Positions 24,255 to 32,478 of a stretch of 64,000 nt of DNA are shown one piece after another (positions within the stretch are counted from its first letter, which is position 1; the number at the start of each line of letters is the position of its first letter). The stretch covers positions 1 through 64,000 of the forward strand of contig CACIUX010000002.1 in assembly GCA_902589965.1 (NCBI GenBank). The letters run 5' to 3'. The notes below the pieces were generated by a model that saw nothing but the letters and a program-made list of their open reading frames with translations, did no database searches and was not told where the DNA came from. Both the position numbers and the translations under genes were made by a program. Source of the stretch: an uncultured SAR86 cluster bacterium (GTDB lineage: Bacteria; Pseudomonadota; Gammaproteobacteria; Magnimaribacterales; AG-339-G14).

Positions 24255-25552
24255 GGACAAGAATTATTATTGCTGTTATCTCTTTAGCAATTGGATTGTT
24301 TGCGGGAGCAAAGATAATGGAACATTTAGGAAGAGAATACATAGTAAATAATTTTCCCATACCGTCTGGAACCCTGGATGACAAAGATGCCTATATAAAA
24401 AAAATTGAGATTGGTTTAGAGGTGCCTGAGAAGAAATTAAAAAAGGTAAAAGATAAGGCTAAAAACATCATCCTTTTCATTGGGGACGGCATGAGCATGA
24501 GTCAGATTACTGCATTGAGATTGAGTCAAGGAGGCCCTAACTCAAGAGTAGCTGTTGACGAATTCCCCTATTCTGGAAAAGTACTTACGCATTCAGCGAA
24601 TGCAATTGTTACTGATTCAGCTTCTTCAGGGACTGCGTTTAGTACGGGAATAAAAACCAATAATAGGGCCTTGGGTGTTGATGTGAGTGGAAATCCAGTT
24701 GAAAACATAACTGAAATATTAGACAAATCTGGCTTTGTAAGTTCTGTAATTTCAACATCAGAAGTCACCCACGCTACACCGGCTGCTTTCGTTGCACATG
24801 CAAGCTCAAGATATCTTTCTGATGAGATCAGTATCCAAATGAGTAATTCCAACATAAAAAATATCCTTGGCGGAGGCAGGAAGTTTTTTATGACAGAGGA
24901 AGATGGTGGCGTTCGTGAGGATGGTATTAATTTGATTGAAAAAGTTAAAGCCAATTCAAAGCTAATAACACATAAGGATGAGTTAGAAGATATAGCTCAA
25001 TATGGAAGCGAACAAGTCTTTGGTCTCTTTGCAGATGAGCACTTAAGAGATACCAATACTCCAGAAAATCATATTACCGAACCATCCATAAAAGAGATGC
25101 TTGAGTTCTCAATTAATAGATCAAAAAACTTTATCAAGAACGGATGTAACGGCTTTTTTGTGATGGCTGAAGCTTCGCAGATCGATTGGGCTGGTCATGG
25201 AAACGATTATGAATATTTAATGAGAGAGATGCTTGATTTAGAAGAAGGAATTAAATGGGCTTTGGAATTCGCTAAAAAAAATGACGACACGTTGGTAATT
25301 GTTACTGCGGATCATGAGACTGGAGGGCTATTAATAGAACCTAGCGATCCCAGGAAATATGAAAATCTAGACGTAAAATTTTCCTTCAATACGGGAATCG
25401 GCAGAGGTTCTCATACCGGTATTCCCGTCCCAATATTTGCCATGGGCCCGGGGAGTGAAAATTTCACTGGAACTTTAGATAACACGGATGTGCACAAAGC
25501 CCTTCTGGAAGCTGCTTATCAAGACAGCTCTGGATCCTGCGTCAGTAACTAA
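24251..25552 (+). CDS. Alkaline phosphatase, PhoA family, membrane-anchored
   Basis: 433 residues. A hydrophobic segment at residues 4-22 without a clear cleavage site anchors it facing the periplasm. 'ILFIGDGMSMSQITALRL' holds the first metal Asp, 'VTDSASSGTAFSTGIKT' the nucleophilic Ser, and 'TADHETGG' further metal ligands; 'GSHTGIPVPIFAMGPGS' carries the last His. It hydrolyses phosphate monoesters to release phosphate. Start codon overlaps the upstream gene (ATGA). No pho box was recognised. The PsiE-like gene at 57192 is the other phosphate-themed gene in the window. Confidence 0.93.
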   Translation: MRTRIIIAVISLAIGLFAGAKIMEHLGREYIVNNFPIPSGTLDDKDAYIKKIEIGLEVPEKKLKKVKDKAKNIILFIGDGMSMSQITALRLSQGGPNSRVAVDEFPYSGKVLTHSANAIVTDSASSGTAFSTGIKTNNRALGVDVSGNPVENITEILDKSGFVSSVISTSEVTHATPAAFVAHASSRYLSDEISIQMSNSNIKNILGGGRKFFMTEEDGGVREDGINLIEKVKANSKLITHKDELEDIAQYGSEQVFGLFADEHLRDTNTPENHITEPSIKEMLEFSINRSKNFIKNGCNGFFVMAEASQIDWAGHGNDYEYLMREMLDLEEGIKWALEFAKKNDDTLVIVTADHETGGLLIEPSDPRKYENLDVKFSFNTGIGRGSHTGIPVPIFAMGPGSENFTGTLDNTDVHKALLEAAYQDSSGSCVSN

Positions 25553-25553
25553 A

Positions 25554-26066
25554 CTATCTTCTTACGTTAGGAATAATTTCTTTTTCAAAACCTTCGTCGA
25601 ATCCTTCATCTCCATAGATCTCATTTTCAAACCAATCTATGAATTCTTTCGATCTAGTACCTTTCCAATATTTCCAGGTGCTCTTAGCTAGCGGAGCCTT
25701 CATGGTTCCCAACTTAAGCATGTGCATTCGCATATCCAGGTGAGATTTATCAACAAATCCATTTTGAACTTTTTCATAAGTATCAAAAATATCCACTAAG
25801 ACGGTATTAACGAACACAGCAACTCGCCATCTATCTGCACCGTCTAATTCTTCTCCGGCCCAATCTTTTGAGAGAAACTTACTGAACTCCTTATCTTTAG
25901 ATGTATTGAAATATCTTTCATACATGCGCTGAGTTAAGGAATGCCCAAATTGAGCCTTCGTAATTTTATTTTGTTGATGAATTTGAATACCAAGGTAAAA
26001 AACAGATATGACTACCCCTAACGCGGCAACTATTTGAACAATTAAAATAATTAAATCTTGATTCAC
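25554..26066 (-). CDS. Hypothetical protein with N-terminal membrane helix
   Basis: 170 residues starting at GTG, directly abutting the stop codon of the upstream 26067 gene. Residues 4-25 are a membrane helix followed by 'GIQIHQQNKITKAQFGHSLTQRMYERYF', then a soluble helical domain with Trp-rich turns. This 'YLGIQI.QQN' arrangement recurs in many marine gammaproteobacterial unknowns; no function is known to me. It converges on the alkaline phosphatase gene with 1 nt between the stops. Confidence 0.8.
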   Translation of the reverse strand: MNQDLIILIVQIVAALGVVISVFYLGIQIHQQNKITKAQFGHSLTQRMYERYFNTSKDKEFSKFLSKDWAGEELDGADRWRVAVFVNTVLVDIFDTYEKVQNGFVDKSHLDMRMHMLKLGTMKAPLAKSTWKYWKGTRSKEFIDWFENEIYGDEGFDEGFEKEIIPNVRR

Positions 26067-26459
26067 TTATAAATATCCTTTGACAGATTTAAACAGGTTT
26101 TTCATTGGCGTTAAAAATATTAGCACTAGAATTGCACCTTCAATCATTCCTTCTAGATAGGTAAACAATAAAAAAATACTATCGGCAGGCTCTATATATT
26201 CAGGCCCGTACCATCTTACTACTAATCCCTCTAAGACATAGAGCGTGAAGAAAATCTTCCCCCAGAAATGGAAAATAAATAATAGAACCAAAGAGACCAG
26301 AAAAAATAAAACTGCCAAAACTCCAAAATAGTCTATTTGAGACGGATCCGAAGGGATGGCTAAATCTGGATTTAAAAAAGTTAAACAGACGGTTACTAAA
26401 AGAGCTGAAATTATCAAAACTCTTAAAGTTCGTTTTTGCAAGATAATGTCATCAACCAT
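26067..26459 (-). CDS. Hypothetical small membrane protein
   Basis: 130 residues with four hydrophobic segments (about residues 14-31, 45-68, 69-88 and 95-118). No motif is recognised. It shares a transcript with the 25554 gene: its TAA touches the next GTG. The upstream NTF2-like gene is 29 nt away. Confidence 0.78.
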   Translation of the reverse strand: MVDDIILQKRTLRVLIISALLVTVCLTFLNPDLAIPSDPSQIDYFGVLAVLFFLVSLVLLFIFHFWGKIFFTLYVLEGLVVRWYGPEYIEPADSIFLLFTYLEGMIEGAILVLIFLTPMKNLFKSVKGYL

Positions 26460-26488
26460 ATGTCTTTCTTACTTTTTCATTTTTTAAA

Positions 26489-26887
26489 CTAGGGCGCAAG
26501 GCTAGACCTGAATTGAATGCCCCATTTTTCATTCTCTTTTGTGAGAATGTACAGGGCTTCAAACTTACTATGTGGTTTGTTATCAATATTGTATCTTTGG
26601 AAAACTACCGACACGTGAACTTTATCCTTTGTAATTAAATCAAAGTCTCTGGATACCCATTTTGAGTGATGCCATCCAAGCGCCTTTAAGCTTTCGAACA
26701 TATCAGGCTTGCTAAAATGTTCAATGTACTCTTCTCTTGAATGCCAATAAGTAAGCTTTCCGCCCGCAATACGCACATGTGGAAAATTATGTGTTTTTGA
26801 CCAGGCTTCTAAATCTTTTGCATTAAAAGCAGACATCCAAGTATCTAATTCAGCTAAAACTTGTTTTTTTATTTCTGCTGCCTTCAT
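26489..26887 (-). CDS. NTF2-like/SnoaL-type protein
   Basis: 132 residues with the NTF2-like cone fold pattern: N-terminal helix 'VLAELDTWMSAFNAKDLEAWSKTHNFPHVRI', strand pairs with 'SREEYIEHF', and C-terminal strands 'KVHVSVVFQRYNID', 'FEALYILTKENEKWGIQFRSSLAP'. Such proteins are either small enzymes or ligand binders; no catalytic residues can be assigned. Lies in a leftward row of small unknown genes. Confidence 0.83.
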   Translation of the reverse strand: MKAAEIKKQVLAELDTWMSAFNAKDLEAWSKTHNFPHVRIAGGKLTYWHSREEYIEHFSKPDMFESLKALGWHHSKWVSRDFDLITKDKVHVSVVFQRYNIDNKPHSKFEALYILTKENEKWGIQFRSSLAP

Positions 26888-26910
26888 AGGCTATTTAAGC
26901 AGATAGAACA

Positions 26911-27333
26911 TTAATGTTCTGAAGTCAGTTGTTCTTTTTCGTGACAATCACAGTCTATTTTCTTGCATGCTTGATGATTTTTGTAGTGAGCATAAGCGAC
27001 AAAGATTGAGCCTAATAGAGTAAGCCCTTTTTCGCCAAACTCACCCAAGGCAGCCTCCCCTAAGACAACGGCCGTGATCAAAAAAGATAATCCAAAAATA
27101 GCAGGTGGAATAAAAGAAATTGTTTTGTGATTTATACGTCCAAGGTAAAGAGAATATATACTTAACGGAACTGCTATCAAAACAATTAACTTATGCACTA
27201 CTTCATTGTCTAAAGCCAGAGGAAATACTCCAGACGAAAGAATTATGAATGATGGAACAAAAAAGCAATGCAACACGCATACTACAGACATTGAGATAGC
27301 AAATTTATCGGTTGTTAATTGAGTTTTGTTCAT
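26911..27333 (-). CDS. MerC-domain membrane protein
   Basis: 140 residues with four membrane helices and the 'VVCVLHCFFVPSFI' first-helix Cys pair of MerC. The C-terminal tail is Cys/His-rich ('CKKIDCDCHEKEQ'), suggesting metal binding. MerC proteins import mercuric ion in mer operons, but no merR, merA or merP is here. Stand-alone MerC homologues in marine bacteria may handle zinc or another metal (inference). Start at 27333 is preceded by an AT-rich leader of 72 bp. Confidence 0.85.
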   Translation of the reverse strand: MNKTQLTTDKFAISMSVVCVLHCFFVPSFIILSSGVFPLALDNEVVHKLIVLIAVPLSIYSLYLGRINHKTISFIPPAIFGLSFLITAVVLGEAALGEFGEKGLTLLGSIFVAYAHYKNHQACKKIDCDCHEKEQLTSEH

Positions 27334-27405
27334 GACAAGGAATTTAAGCGTTATTATCGTACATTATGTGACAAAAAAAGCTTGTTTTTTTAGCGCCTAA
27401 AACTG

Positions 27406-27927
27406 TCAAACTAAATTACTATCTATTAAAACAGCAATCAATAATGCTGGTTCTGATCCATTGTTTACCCAAGCATGATTTGTCCCTCTCTGCACAACAA
27501 CATCGTGAGGCTTTAGCTGAACCTCCTCTTCGTCTAAGATCAAAGTTACGTCACCCTTTAAGAGAATAATGTAATCGATGGTATGTGTTTCGTGCATAGC
27601 AGCATTTCTTGATGTGTCTACTCTATGATGCGCAGCACCCATTTTTTCAAAAGCTGCTGCAGTAGCTGCTTCGATTGCTTCTTGAGGAACTCCTTCGGGA
27701 ATAGGATTTATCTGAAAATATCTGAACTTTGTCCCTTTTTGCTCAGGGGACAATACAATATCAATATCAGCTCTGTCGTTCTTTGAAGTTGTATCAAATC
27801 CACTTCCATCGGTATTCCAGATCTCATAAAGACCTCCTGCTTCTTCTCCGATTGATCTTGCCGGCGGCCCGTCAATCGATATGACAGATTTTCCGTTATC
27901 GTTATGACCAGTAATTATTCTTCTCAT
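27406..27927 (-). CDS. Cupin domain protein
   Basis: 173 residues. The cupin core is in the C-terminal half: 'MHETHTIDYIILLKGDVTLILDEEEVQLKPHDVVVQRGTNHAWVNNG' with metal-type His/Glu residues. The N-terminal half has 'ARSIGEEAGGLYEIWNTDGSG', typical of a group of stand-alone cupins near aromatic degradation genes. A ribosome-binding site 'AGGAG' precedes the ATG. Function unknown; single gene between MerC and the 27999 gene. Confidence 0.88.
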   Translation of the reverse strand: MRRIITGHNDNGKSVISIDGPPARSIGEEAGGLYEIWNTDGSGFDTTSKNDRADIDIVLSPEQKGTKFRYFQINPIPEGVPQEAIEAATAAAFEKMGAAHHRVDTSRNAAMHETHTIDYIILLKGDVTLILDEEEVQLKPHDVVVQRGTNHAWVNNGSEPALLIAVLIDSNLV

Positions 27928-27998
27928 TTTCTCTCCTATTTAAAATTAAGTTACTTGCATTCCTTACTAAATACAACAATTTGAAAGATGGGAGAAAA

Positions 27999-28442
27999 TT
28001 AAACTGGAGATGAGTGATGAACCTTTATTTTAAAAGAATCTTTATCTTTCAACAGCAGGAATGTAAATGCAACAAGAGTAATTGCATCTTGATTAACGGG
28101 CTTGAAGTTAAAGGCGCCCATTGCAATTGTTAAAGAATCTTCCTCGATAGAATTTACCTCAACAAAATCTATGCTCTCCCAGGGCTTAAGCGCAAAACCA
28201 TTATCTTCCTCTATGCTCCCCTTCACAAAATAGGACAGTGCATCATCTTTATTATTTCTGAATATTACTTCTTTTGTAAAAGTGGGCTTGAATAAAACAT
28301 CTTCGATATCAAAAGCATAATGAGCGCTTAGGAAGTTTTCTGCGCATTTTTTATAATCTCCGCCATCAACGTAAACTTTTCCAATTTCTATAACACCATT
28401 TTTCCAGGAATTTAGGAACTGCCTTATTTTGTCTGAGACCAT
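27999..28442 (-). CDS. NTF2-like protein of a family often labelled phosphoribosyl-AMP cyclohydrolase
   Basis: 147 residues: 'NGVIEIGKVYVDGGDYKKCAENFLSAHYAFD...VLFKPT' then 'DALSYFVKGSIEEDNGFALKPW' and a final strand 'DSFKIKVHHSSPV'. Homologues are sometimes labelled phosphoribosyl-AMP cyclohydrolase, yet HisI motifs (metal-binding Cys and DCD) are absent, so that label would be wrong. The fold looks NTF2-like. It follows the 2OG oxygenase gene by 9 nt and is probably co-transcribed with it. Confidence 0.78.
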   Translation of the reverse strand: MVSDKIRQFLNSWKNGVIEIGKVYVDGGDYKKCAENFLSAHYAFDIEDVLFKPTFTKEVIFRNNKDDALSYFVKGSIEEDNGFALKPWESIDFVEVNSIEEDSLTIAMGAFNFKPVNQDAITLVAFTFLLLKDKDSFKIKVHHSSPV

Positions 28443-28451
28443 AAAACTTTT

Positions 28452-29642
28452 TTATGTTTTCTGCTGAGTGAAACGTTGGCCCCTTTCTTTGGCGAGCTTA
28501 TATGCTGCTTTAGTTTCGGCTTCAACTTCATCCCGCTGTTGTTGGCGAAGCTCTGAATATTCTTCAGCCCACCAACGACGCGTCACTTGAGGAAAAGTTC
28601 CCATTCGATTGACGCTTGCATTAGCACCTCGATCTCGTCCAGATTCATAACCTCCCACGCCAACCGAGCCAGCTTCGAATTTACCAAAAGGTATTAAGTC
28701 TCCCTCCATTTTTGGTATTAAGAAATAAGGCATTGAGACTCGTGTTTCGCCCTTAGGAATTAAGGTAGTGTTAACTCGATGCAAGGTTGCTGAGTAACGT
28801 CCCTCACTTAAATGCATAAGCGTTCCGCCAGTATTTACAATGACTGCTCCAGGAATTACAGGAACATGATAATCTCCCGGTGCTGTTCGACAGGTTACTG
28901 GCGCATCAATCCACTCGCCTTCTGCTGCTACAACTTGAAGCCCAGGTCTGTCATTTATTAATAAAGCAATGAAAGGTGGTCCATCAATATGCGCGCCGAC
29001 CTTATCGCTTGAAAATTTTTTATATTCTTTACGAACTTTATCTTGATCTTCTTCAGCATAGGCATCTAGTCCAAAATTATGATTAAGGCTGGCAGCCAAA
29101 TCAGGATCGTCAAAATCAAAATATTCACGAAATGCTTCAACGTCTTCTCCTAATGATTCAACAATTGCCTCACCTAACAAGTGGGTTAAGCGATGATAAC
29201 GCTGATTTAAATCATCAATTAATGGTCTAAATCCTGGAAGCGACTCTTCATCTGGCCAAGTATTTGGGCCACGAAATAATCTGCGATGAATGGGCTGAGA
29301 TTTATCATCGTGTTTACATAAAGGTTCATGTTCAAAGCCATATTGAAATGCTTCGATGACTTGTCCATAACCACTATCAGCCGGCGTGGGTAAACTGTAT
29401 CCTCTAAAATATGGAGTTTTTCCAATATAGGAAGTTTTTTTAAGCTCTACCGGTGAATCAAAAAAGCCTCTGACTTCTTTAAATGCACGTTGCTGGAATT
29501 CATCGGAAAGGCCTGGCGCATTTATAAGCACCATAAATCCATATTCAGATAAGGCATATCTAAGATCTTTAAAAAATTTATCTGGATTAGATTCCTTTTC
29601 AAGCCAATCAACTTCAGGGAGTTGTAAGTTGGGATCTTTCAT
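28452..29642 (-). CDS. Isopenicillin-N-synthase-like 2-oxoglutarate/Fe(II) oxygenase
   Basis: 396 residues. An N-terminal DIOX_N-like domain ('ALSEYGFMVLINAPGL..EFQQRAFKEVRGFFDSP') is followed by the double-stranded beta-helix core with iron ligands 'GAHIDGPPF' (HxD) and 'SATLHRVNT' (distal His) and the 2OG Arg in 'ETRVSMPYFLIP'. The C-terminus ends in a charged helix. Arginine codons are almost all CGN, whereas neighbours use mainly AGA, and the gene looks richer in GC, which suggests recent transfer. Substrate unknown; plant-like relatives act on small hydrophobic metabolites. Confidence 0.9.
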   Translation of the reverse strand: MKDPNLQLPEVDWLEKESNPDKFFKDLRYALSEYGFMVLINAPGLSDEFQQRAFKEVRGFFDSPVELKKTSYIGKTPYFRGYSLPTPADSGYGQVIEAFQYGFEHEPLCKHDDKSQPIHRRLFRGPNTWPDEESLPGFRPLIDDLNQRYHRLTHLLGEAIVESLGEDVEAFREYFDFDDPDLAASLNHNFGLDAYAEEDQDKVRKEYKKFSSDKVGAHIDGPPFIALLINDRPGLQVVAAEGEWIDAPVTCRTAPGDYHVPVIPGAVIVNTGGTLMHLSEGRYSATLHRVNTTLIPKGETRVSMPYFLIPKMEGDLIPFGKFEAGSVGVGGYESGRDRGANASVNRMGTFPQVTRRWWAEEYSELRQQQRDEVEAETKAAYKLAKERGQRFTQQKT

Positions 29643-29843
29643 TACAGCAGGTTATTTTTTTCAATTTTCCCCATGCGAGTATTTTACTCTATCCATTAGT
29701 TGCTGAGTATTTTTGGAAAGCTAAACATCAAAAAAATGCAAAGTCTGATTTTTTTTTAAACTATAAAATATCAAAATTACTGTTCGAAACTATTCGACCG
29801 TAACGGATTGTTCTTACCCCACCCAAATTCTTTCATTAAACTT

Positions 29844-30230
29844 CTATGTTGTTCTGCTGAACTTCTTGTGAGTCAATGTAAACAAACCTGCTCCAATTAT
29901 AGTCCATAGAATATCATTCCAATCGAAGACACCTCTTCCAGGTGTAAAAATTGTAATGAACTCATTGGCAATTAATCCCAATATGGAGATTCCTACTGAC
30001 CAATAGAGTCGATTTTTAAATAAAGATGAATTAGGTTTGGATACTTCTGGAATCACTACGTATAACAGAGCGGGCAACCCAATTCCTGGTAAGAAATTTG
30101 GAGCAACCCCAAGAAGATAAATTATTATTCCATTAGCACCATCATAATTTGGTCTTATGTAATCCTGGACTATAGAAAAAAGCAAAAAAGAAATAGCAAA
30201 AATAATGTAATAAATGAACTTTCTATTCAT
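29844..30230 (-). CDS. Hypothetical membrane protein, four helices
   Basis: 128 residues with four hydrophobic segments (about 4-24, 31-58, 72-93, 104-121) and the block 'GRGVFDWNDILWTIIGAG' before the last helix, a pattern also seen in VanZ-like small membrane proteins. The 201-bp gap on its 3' side up to the 2OG oxygenase gene shows nothing I can assign. Lies just beyond the glmS-end duplication. Confidence 0.72.
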   Translation of the reverse strand: MNRKFIYYIIFAISFLLFSIVQDYIRPNYDGANGIIIYLLGVAPNFLPGIGLPALLYVVIPEVSKPNSSLFKNRLYWSVGISILGLIANEFITIFTPGRGVFDWNDILWTIIGAGLFTLTHKKFSRTT

Positions 30231-30270
30231 TTTTATCTTTTATAACTAATATTTAATATCCACAATCTTG

Positions 30271-30331
30271 TAAAAGTAGACAGTTCTATCTACTCAACAG
30301 TTACGAAGTGTATAAAGGTGTCTACTTTTAA
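30271..30331. repeat. Duplicated glmS 3'-end remnant within an inverted-repeat structure
   Basis: Read on the minus strand, GTA ACT GTT GAG TAG at 30304-30290 repeats the last codons of glmS (V-T-V-E-stop; glmS itself has GTA ACG GTG GAG TAG). The following sequence GATA...TGTCTACTT also matches the glmS downstream flank. The whole stretch is bounded by a perfect 12-bp inverted repeat TAAAAGTAGACA (30271-30282) / TGTCTACTTTTA (30319-30330). It may be an attachment-site duplication from an insertion at the glmS end, and could also act as a terminator. Confidence 0.7.
30312..30327. repeat. Left copy of a 16-bp perfect inverted repeat
   Basis: ATAAAGGTGTCTACTT at 30312-30327 is the exact reverse complement of 30636-30651. 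The pair brackets a 308-bp segment holding just the 79-codon gene. This copy abuts that gene's stop codon at 30328. Confidence 0.85.
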
Positions 30332-30567
30332 TTAACTTCAACCCAACCCTTTTTGAGATACGATTTTCTTAAAATAGAATAAGTGAAGAATGGATATATA
30401 AAATGAGCGATTCCAAAAGTAAATAATGCCAAAATTAAGTGTGCAATAGCATGCGTCCAAACACCTCTTACCACCCAATATAATGGTCCAAACAAAAGCA
30501 CCCATAACCAACTTAGCGGTGTTGCAGATTCCTCTACATAATCATTTTGAGGATTTCTAAAGATCAT
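30328..30567 (-). CDS. Small hypothetical membrane protein (DUF2628-like)
   Basis: 79 residues with two hydrophobic stretches: 'LSWLWVLLFGPLYWVVRGVW' and 'AIAHLILALFTFGIAHFIYPFFTYSIL', ending with a basic tail. The 'FGPLYWVVRGVW..A' block resembles DUF2628/TM2-type small membrane proteins. It sits immediately downstream of glmS and is enclosed by perfect 16-bp inverted repeats, whose inner ends reach its stop codon and the glmS stop codon. This suggests it came in as a small insertion. Confidence 0.7.
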   Translation of the reverse strand: MIFRNPQNDYVEESATPLSWLWVLLFGPLYWVVRGVWTHAIAHLILALFTFGIAHFIYPFFTYSILRKSYLKKGWVEVN

Positions 30568-30635
30568 AAATTTATTTTAATATTTTTGAATATTTGATAC
30601 AAACAAACATTCAACTTGTCAGTTTTTTGAAAAAG

Positions 30636-30651
30636 AAGTAGACACCTTTAT
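30636..30651. repeat. Right copy of the 16-bp perfect inverted repeat, adjacent to the glmS stop
   Basis: AAGTAGACACCTTTAT directly follows the glmS stop (30652-30654) in the direction of transcription. With the stop codon it can also fold locally (AGTAGA...TCTACT) and is followed by a T-rich run on the minus strand, so it may be the glmS terminator. Confidence 0.75.
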
Positions 30652-32478
30652 CTACTCCACCGTTACTGACTTAGCCAGGTTTCTTGGTTGATCAATATCT
30701 GTGCCTCTGATTAAGGCAACTTCGTAAGATAAAATTTGCAGAGGAATGGTGTATAAAATTGGCGTTAGTAAAAAATCGCACTCAGGCATGCTGATGTATT
30801 TACCTCTTTCAAGAGAAAGTTTTTCTTTCGCATTACCGAACACGTACAATGCGCCGCCTCTTGCTTTGACCTCTTCTAGGTTGGATACCAATTTCTCTGC
30901 TAATTCATGTTCCGGAGCAATTGCAACGACCGGCATGCGCTCATCGATTAATGCAAGCGGTCCGTGTTTTAACTCTCCTGCAGGATAAGCTTCTGCATGA
31001 ATATAAGAAATTTCTTTGAGTTTGAGGGCGCCCTCTTTTGCTATGGGATAAAACATCCCTCGCCCTAAAAATAACGCGTTATCCTGTTGAGCTATCTCAG
31101 AAGCTATATCAATGATATCACCCTTTAGCTCAAGACTTTTCTCAACAATATCGGGCATCTGACGCAAAGCTTGAATTACTCTAGACCTGAGCTTTGGATT
31201 CGTCCCAGAAGCTTTTGCCAGTGACAACGTCAATAACATCAATGCTATGAGCTGCGTGGTAAAAGCTTTTGTAGAAGCTACGCCAATTTCTGGTCCTGCG
31301 TTGGTTAGAAGTAAAAAATCTGACTCTCTGGCTAATGAGCTAGTTGGCACATTACAAATTGCCAAAGAAGCAAGATATTTTTGATCTTTGGCATAACGGA
31401 GAGCGGCTAAGGTATCAGCGGTTTCTCCAGATTGAGAAATAGTAACCAAAAGAGTATTTTTATCGATATAGGGATTTTTATAACGATACTCACTAGCGTA
31501 ATCTATTTGAGTTGGCAGCCCAGCTATAGCTGAGAACCAGTTTGCAGCAACTCGGCCTGCATGGAGACTTGTTCCACATGCAGTGATTTGAATTCTTTTA
31601 ACTTTTGCAAAAAGGTCATTTGATCCCTCGCCAAAAATATTTTCAAAAACATCATCGCCGCCCACTCTTCCATCAAGAGTATTTAATATCGCGTTGGGCT
31701 GCTCATAGATCTCTTTTTCCATGAAATGCTTATAATCGCCTTTTGATGCTGCCTCGCTTCTGATATCAATAATCTGAATATCCCTTTTGCAGGCTTTATT
31801 ATTTTTATCGAATACTTCAACATTATTAGGACTAATTTTTGCGACATCGCCGTCTTCTAGAATTAGGAATTTATTTGTAAGATCAGCAAGCGCTAAGGGA
31901 TCGGAAGCAGCAAAATTTTCATCTTCGCCTAGGCCAATCAATAGAGGTGATCGATGTCGAGCAAGTACCAGAGTATTTGGATCGCTATGATCCAGTGCTG
32001 CAATTGCATAGGCTCCTTGAAGCTTGTCTTTAAGTTGCTTGGTGGCTTCGAGCAAAGAAGAGCCCTCTTCTAGGCAACTATCAAGAAGATGCGCTATTAA
32101 TTCTGAATCTGTTTTAGAGGTAAAAGCGTAACCTTTCTTGGATAATTCATCTTTGAGCTCCAAATAATTTTCAATAATGCCGTTGTGGACAATGAAAATT
32201 CTTTCGTTTGATTGATGTGGATGAGCGTTGACCTCAGAGGGTTCGCCATGGGTTGCCCAACGAGTGTGTGCAATACCAACTTTTCCTTTAGGCTTCTCAT
32301 TAATCATCAAATCTTCAAGAAGCTTTACTTTGCCCAGAGCTCTCAAATGCGCAACTTTATTTTCTGTGTGCATTGCAATGCCAGCAGAGTCATAACCTCG
32401 ATATTCCATCTTATAAAGACCTTGAATCAAGAGCTTACCGATACTCCTTTCAGTTGATGCTGCGATGATTCCACACAT
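30652..32478 (-). CDS. glmS: Glutamine-fructose-6-phosphate aminotransferase
   Basis: Makes glucosamine-6-phosphate from fructose-6-phosphate and glutamine, the first step to UDP-GlcNAc for peptidoglycan and lipid A. Starts 'MCGIIAAS' with Cys as N-terminal nucleophile (class II glutaminase), 'IAHTRWATHG' follows, and two SIS sugar-isomerase domains occupy residues about 285 to 590 ('TACGTSLHAG', 'ISQSGETADTLAALR', 'LGRGMFYPIAKEGALKLKE'). Ends 'SVTVE' as expected. 608 residues is standard. Its start shares one base with the glmU stop (TAATG), so the pair is translationally coupled. Confidence 0.98.
   Translation of the reverse strand: MCGIIAASTERSIGKLLIQGLYKMEYRGYDSAGIAMHTENKVAHLRALGKVKLLEDLMINEKPKGKVGIAHTRWATHGEPSEVNAHPHQSNERIFIVHNGIIENYLELKDELSKKGYAFTSKTDSELIAHLLDSCLEEGSSLLEATKQLKDKLQGAYAIAALDHSDPNTLVLARHRSPLLIGLGEDENFAASDPLALADLTNKFLILEDGDVAKISPNNVEVFDKNNKACKRDIQIIDIRSEAASKGDYKHFMEKEIYEQPNAILNTLDGRVGGDDVFENIFGEGSNDLFAKVKRIQITACGTSLHAGRVAANWFSAIAGLPTQIDYASEYRYKNPYIDKNTLLVTISQSGETADTLAALRYAKDQKYLASLAICNVPTSSLARESDFLLLTNAGPEIGVASTKAFTTQLIALMLLTLSLAKASGTNPKLRSRVIQALRQMPDIVEKSLELKGDIIDIASEIAQQDNALFLGRGMFYPIAKEGALKLKEISYIHAEAYPAGELKHGPLALIDERMPVVAIAPEHELAEKLVSNLEEVKARGGALYVFGNAKEKLSLERGKYISMPECDFLLTPILYTIPLQILSYEVALIRGTDIDQPRNLAKSVTVE

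Noticed and set aside
26600-26630. CACGTG at about 26613 as a second parS
   Set aside because: Flanks (CGACACGTGAACTT) do not fit TGTTNCACGTGNAACA.
26911-27333. Mercury resistance operon
   Set aside because: Only a MerC-like gene is present; merR, merT, merP and merA are absent.
27370-27395. A/T-run hairpin between cupin and merC genes
   Set aside because: AAAAAAA...TTTTTTT alone is expected by chance in AT-rich DNA and has no GC stem; not called a terminator.
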